Source: Caulobacter sp. SL161
GTDB taxonomy: Bacteria > Pseudomonadota > Alphaproteobacteria > Caulobacterales > Caulobacteraceae
Assembly (NCBI RefSeq): GCF_026672375.1
Contig: NZ_JAPPRA010000001.1
Location: 1,922,001-1,986,000 of the forward strand
Direction of reading: 5' to 3'
Length of the DNA stretch: 64,000 nucleotides
Below, one piece after another: positions 61,149 through 64,000 of the stretch. Position 1 is the stretch's first letter. Every line of letters begins with the position of its first letter. Made by a program: the position numbers and the translations under genes. The notes below the pieces were generated by a model. The model was not told where the DNA came from. It saw nothing but the letters and a program-made list of their open reading frames with translations, and ran no database searches.

Positions 61149-63869
61149 ATGCTCGAAAAAACCTTCGATCCCCAATCCGTCGAACCCCGCCTGTACGCCG
61201 CCTGGGAGGCCTCCGGGGCCTTCAAGCCCAGCGACGATGCGAACGCCGAGTCGTTCGTGATCGTGATCCCGCCGCCGAACGTGACGGGCTCGCTGCACAT
61301 CGGCCACGCGCTGAACAACACGCTGCAGGACGTGCTGACGCGCTTCCATCGCATGCGTGGCAAGGCGGCCCTGTGGCTGCCGGGCACCGATCACGCAGGC
61401 ATCGCCACCCAGATGGTCGTCGAGCGCCAGCTGGCCGCCGCCGGCAATGTCGGTCGCCGCGACATGGGGCGCGAGGCCTTCGTCGACAAGGTCTGGGAAT
61501 GGAAGGCCGAGAGCGGCGGGGCCATCACCAACCAGCTGCGCCGCCTGGGCGCCTCGTGCGACTGGTCGCGCGAGCGCTTCACCCTGGACGAGGGCCTGTC
61601 GGCCGCCGTTCGCAAGGTGTTCGTCCAGCTCTACAAGCAGGGCCTGCTCTATCGCGACAAGCGCCTGGTGAACTGGGATCCGCAGTTCCAGACCGCCATC
61701 TCCGACCTCGAGGTCGAGCAGAAGGAGGTCGACGGCGCCTACTGGCACTTCGCCTATCCGCTGGCCGATGGCGTCACCTACCAGCATCCGATCGCCTTCG
61801 ACGAGGACGGCAAGCCGACCGAGTACGAGACCCGTGACTATATCGTCGTCGCGACCACGCGGCCTGAGACCATGCTGGGTGACACCGGCGTCGCGGTTCA
61901 CCCCGACGACGAGCGCTACAAGGGTCTGGTCGGCAAGTTCGTGACCCTGCCGATCGTCGGCCGTCGCATTCCGATCGTCGCCGACGACTACGCCGACCCG
62001 ACCAAGGGCTCGGGCGCGGTGAAGATCACGCCCGCCCATGACTTCAACGACTTCGGCGTCGGCAAGCGCGCGGGGCTGGAAGCCATCAACATCCTGACGG
62101 TCGAGGCCAAGCTGAACGAGGCCGTTCCGGCCGAGTATGTCGGCATGGACCGCTTCGTCGCGCGCAAGGCCATCGTCGCCCGCGCCGAGGAAGAGGGTTG
62201 GCTGAAGGAGATCGAGAAGACCAAGCACATGGTCCCGCACGGCGACCGTTCGGGTGTGGTCATCGAGCCCTTCCTGACCGACCAGTGGTACGTCGACGCC
62301 AAGACCCTGGCCCAGCCGGCGCTGAAGGCCGTCGAGACCGGCGAGACGGTCTTCGAACCCAAGCACTGGGAAAAGACCTACTTCGAATGGCTGCGTAACA
62401 TCGAGCCCTGGTGCGTCTCGCGCCAACTCTGGTGGGGGCACCGCATCCCGGCGTGGTTCGGGCCGGAAGGCTCGATCTTCGTCGAGGAAAGTGAGGAGGC
62501 CGCCTACGCCGCCGCGCGCGCGCAGTTCGGCGCTGACGTCCAGCTGACCCAGGACGAAGACGTCCTCGACACCTGGTTCAGCTCGGCGCTTTGGCCGTTC
62601 TCGACCCTGGGCTGGCCCGAGAAAACCTCGGACCTGGAGCGTTTCTACCCGACCAGCACCCTGGTCACGGGCTTTGACATCATTTTCTTCTGGGTCGCCC
62701 GGATGATGATGATGGGCATACATTTCATGGGTGAGGCCCCGTTCAAGCAGGTGTTCATCAACGCCCTCGTCCGCGACGAGAAGGGCGCCAAGATGAGCAA
62801 GTCCAAGGGCAACGTGATGGATCCGCTGATCCTGATCGATGAACTGGGCTGCGACGCGGTGCGCTTCACCCTGACGGCGATGTCGGGCCAGGCGCGCGAC
62901 ATCAAGCTCTCCAAGCAGCGGATCGAGGGCTATCGCAACTTCGGCACCAAGCTGTGGAACGCCTCGCGCTTTGCTCAGATGAACGAGTGCGTCCGCGTCG
63001 AGGGCTTCGATCCCGCGACGGTGGAGCAGCCGATCAACAAGTGGATCCGCGGCGAGACGGTCAAGACCGTCGCCGAGGTCACCAAGGCCCTGGAATCCCC
63101 GTCGTTCGACGAGGCGGCGAGCGCGCTCTATCGCTTTGTCTGGAACGTGTTCTGCGACTGGTACCTGGAGCTGGCCAAGCCGATCCTGAACGGCGATGAC
63201 GCCGCCGCCAAGGCCGAGACCCGCGCCACGGCGGCCTGGGCGCTGGATGTGATCCTCAAGCTCCTGCACCCGGTGATGCCGTTCATCACCGAGGAGCTGT
63301 GGGAGAAGACGGCCGAGTTCGGCCCGGCCCGCGAGTCCATGCTGATCTCGGCGAAGTGGCCCGAGCTTCCCGCCGACTGGATCGACGCCGAGGCCGAGGC
63401 TGAGATCGGCTGGCTGGTCGAGACCGTGGGCGAGATCCGCTCGATCCGCGCCGAGATGAACGTGCCGCCGTCGGCCAAGCCGGCGCTCAGCGTCGTCGGC
63501 GCCGGCGCTGAGACCAAGGCCCGTCTGGCCCGTCACCGCGACCTGCTGCTGACCCTGGCGCGCCTCGACAGCGTCCGTGAAGCCGACGCTGCGCCGGCCG
63601 GCTCTGCGCCGGTGGTGATGGGCGAAGCGACCGGCGCCCTGGGCGTGGCCGAGTTCATTGACATCGCCGCCGAAAAGGCGCGCCTGACCAAGGACATCGC
63701 CGGCCACGCCGGCGAGATCGAGAAGGTCAACAAGAAGCTCGGCAATCCCGACTTCCTGGCGCGCGCCAAGGAGGAGGTGGTCGAAGAGAACCGCGAGCGT
63801 CTGGCTGAGGCGGAAGCCGCCAAGGCCAAGCTTGAAGCGGCCTTGAGCCGCCTGGAATCGGTCGGCTAA
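61149..63869 (+). CDS. valS: Valyl-tRNA synthetase
   Basis: 906 residues from the ATG at 61149 ([20 protein letters not shown]). It attaches valine to tRNA-Val. The class I motifs are [15 protein letters not shown] (HIGH) and [14 protein letters not shown] (KMSKS). The editing domain spans roughly residues 200-350, with [17 protein letters not shown]. The C-terminal coiled coil ([27 protein letters not shown]) is the tRNA-binding arm. Length and motifs are complete. A terminator follows. Confidence 0.98.
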   Translation: MLEKTFDPQSVEPRLYAAWEASGAFKPSDDANAESFVIVIPPPNVTGSLHIGHALNNTLQDVLTRFHRMRGKAALWLPGTDHAGIATQMVVERQLAAAGNVGRRDMGREAFVDKVWEWKAESGGAITNQLRRLGASCDWSRERFTLDEGLSAAVRKVFVQLYKQGLLYRDKRLVNWDPQFQTAISDLEVEQKEVDGAYWHFAYPLADGVTYQHPIAFDEDGKPTEYETRDYIVVATTRPETMLGDTGVAVHPDDERYKGLVGKFVTLPIVGRRIPIVADDYADPTKGSGAVKITPAHDFNDFGVGKRAGLEAINILTVEAKLNEAVPAEYVGMDRFVARKAIVARAEEEGWLKEIEKTKHMVPHGDRSGVVIEPFLTDQWYVDAKTLAQPALKAVETGETVFEPKHWEKTYFEWLRNIEPWCVSRQLWWGHRIPAWFGPEGSIFVEESEEAAYAAARAQFGADVQLTQDEDVLDTWFSSALWPFSTLGWPEKTSDLERFYPTSTLVTGFDIIFFWVARMMMMGIHFMGEAPFKQVFINALVRDEKGAKMSKSKGNVMDPLILIDELGCDAVRFTLTAMSGQARDIKLSKQRIEGYRNFGTKLWNASRFAQMNECVRVEGFDPATVEQPINKWIRGETVKTVAEVTKALESPSFDEAASALYRFVWNVFCDWYLELAKPILNGDDAAAKAETRATAAWALDVILKLLHPVMPFITEELWEKTAEFGPARESMLISAKWPELPADWIDAEAEAEIGWLVETVGEIRSIRAEMNVPPSAKPALSVVGAGAETKARLARHRDLLLTLARLDSVREADAAPAGSAPVVMGEATGALGVAEFIDIAAEKARLTKDIAGHAGEIEKVNKKLGNPDFLARAKEEVVEENRERLAEAEAAKAKLEAALSRLESVG

Positions 63870-63891
63870 CCGGACGCTCGATCAAGGAGCC

Positions 63892-63925
63892 AGGGCGGCG
63901 TCTCACCTGAGACGTCGCCCTTTTT
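63892..63925 (+). terminator. Intrinsic terminator after valS
   Basis: AGGGCGGCGTCTCA (63892-63905) pairs with TGAGACGTCGCCCT (63908-63921), one G-U pair, then TTTT. The remaining 75 bases to the window end show no gene. Confidence 0.88.
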
Positions 63926-64000
63926 CTTGGCGCCCTGAAGCGGCGCGGCGACCGCAGCTTTCACTTCTAACTTATCAATGTTCTCCTAGGGTCAAACGGA

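Noticed and set aside
61098-63707. 869-codon open frame antisense to valS
   Set aside because: Same cause: third-position GC bias of valS suppresses stop codons on the other strand. No motif or ribosome site supports it.

Overview
The window is a stretch of core chromosome from a high-GC alphaproteobacterium of the genus Caulobacter, very close to C. vibrioides/crescentus. The identification rests on a recognisable popZ gene (polar organizing protein) directly after a TolC-family gene that matches rsaFb, a CC0125/CC1285-type lipoprotein, Caulobacter-style housekeeping promoters (TTGACGS, 10-14 nt, GCTANAWC) and a CtrA-type box (TTAA-N7-TTAA). I saw no prophage, insertion sequence, CRISPR array or plasmid-like segment, so this is not an accessory island.

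Layout. 1-6.6 kb: the end of a transglutaminase-like protein, an fdhD plus molybdopterin-oxidoreductase pair, a FemAB/CelD-like acyltransferase and a secreted GIN-domain protein. 7.0-21.6 kb: the S10-spc-alpha ribosomal protein cluster in canonical order with secY, adk and rpoA. It is broken by intrinsic terminators after rpmD and secY and restarted by a strong promoter before rpsM. 21.7-25.0 kb: an ABC-2 exporter on the minus strand and a secreted nucleotide pyrophosphatase/phosphodiesterase-like enzyme. 25.1-29.3 kb: a GMC oxidoreductase, then a tightly overlapping VOC / ArsR / SRPBCC / MFS operon with a perfect 14-bp palindrome in its promoter. 29.4-34.7 kb: HtrA-type protease, RarA, an RluA-family pseudouridine synthase, a lipoprotein and a short-chain dehydrogenase.

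34.8-45.2 kb is an envelope and signalling block. It holds an OmpW-like / DUF2490 / unknown operon and a separate secreted protein driven by two promoters of the same design, a minus-strand kinase-regulator pair, a two-domain beta-propeller phytase, and a PepSY / PhoP-like / PhoQ-like operon. Direct repeats of 11-bp period precede both the phytase and the PepSY operon. 45.4-57.2 kb: dihydrouridine synthase, a secreted aspartic protease, DUF1289, CobT-like enzyme, a paired acyl-CoA dehydrogenase operon, small secreted proteins, a LOG-family enzyme, a lipoprotein coupled to an Atm1-type ABC exporter, glyoxalase I and a glutathione transferase. 57.2-64.0 kb: a CtrA box with an orphan terminator (possible small RNA), two identical tRNA-Asn genes with duplicated promoters, a small membrane protein, a degenerate Pcm-like protein, the TolC-family gene, popZ and valS.

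Several intergenic regions carry dispersed palindromic repeats. The best leads are regulatory rather than a new multi-gene system: the matched promoters at 34.78 and 36.98 kb, the shared 11-bp repeats at 42.54 and 42.83 kb, the ArsR palindrome, the CtrA-box/terminator module, and an AT-rich palindromic operator at 47.1 kb.
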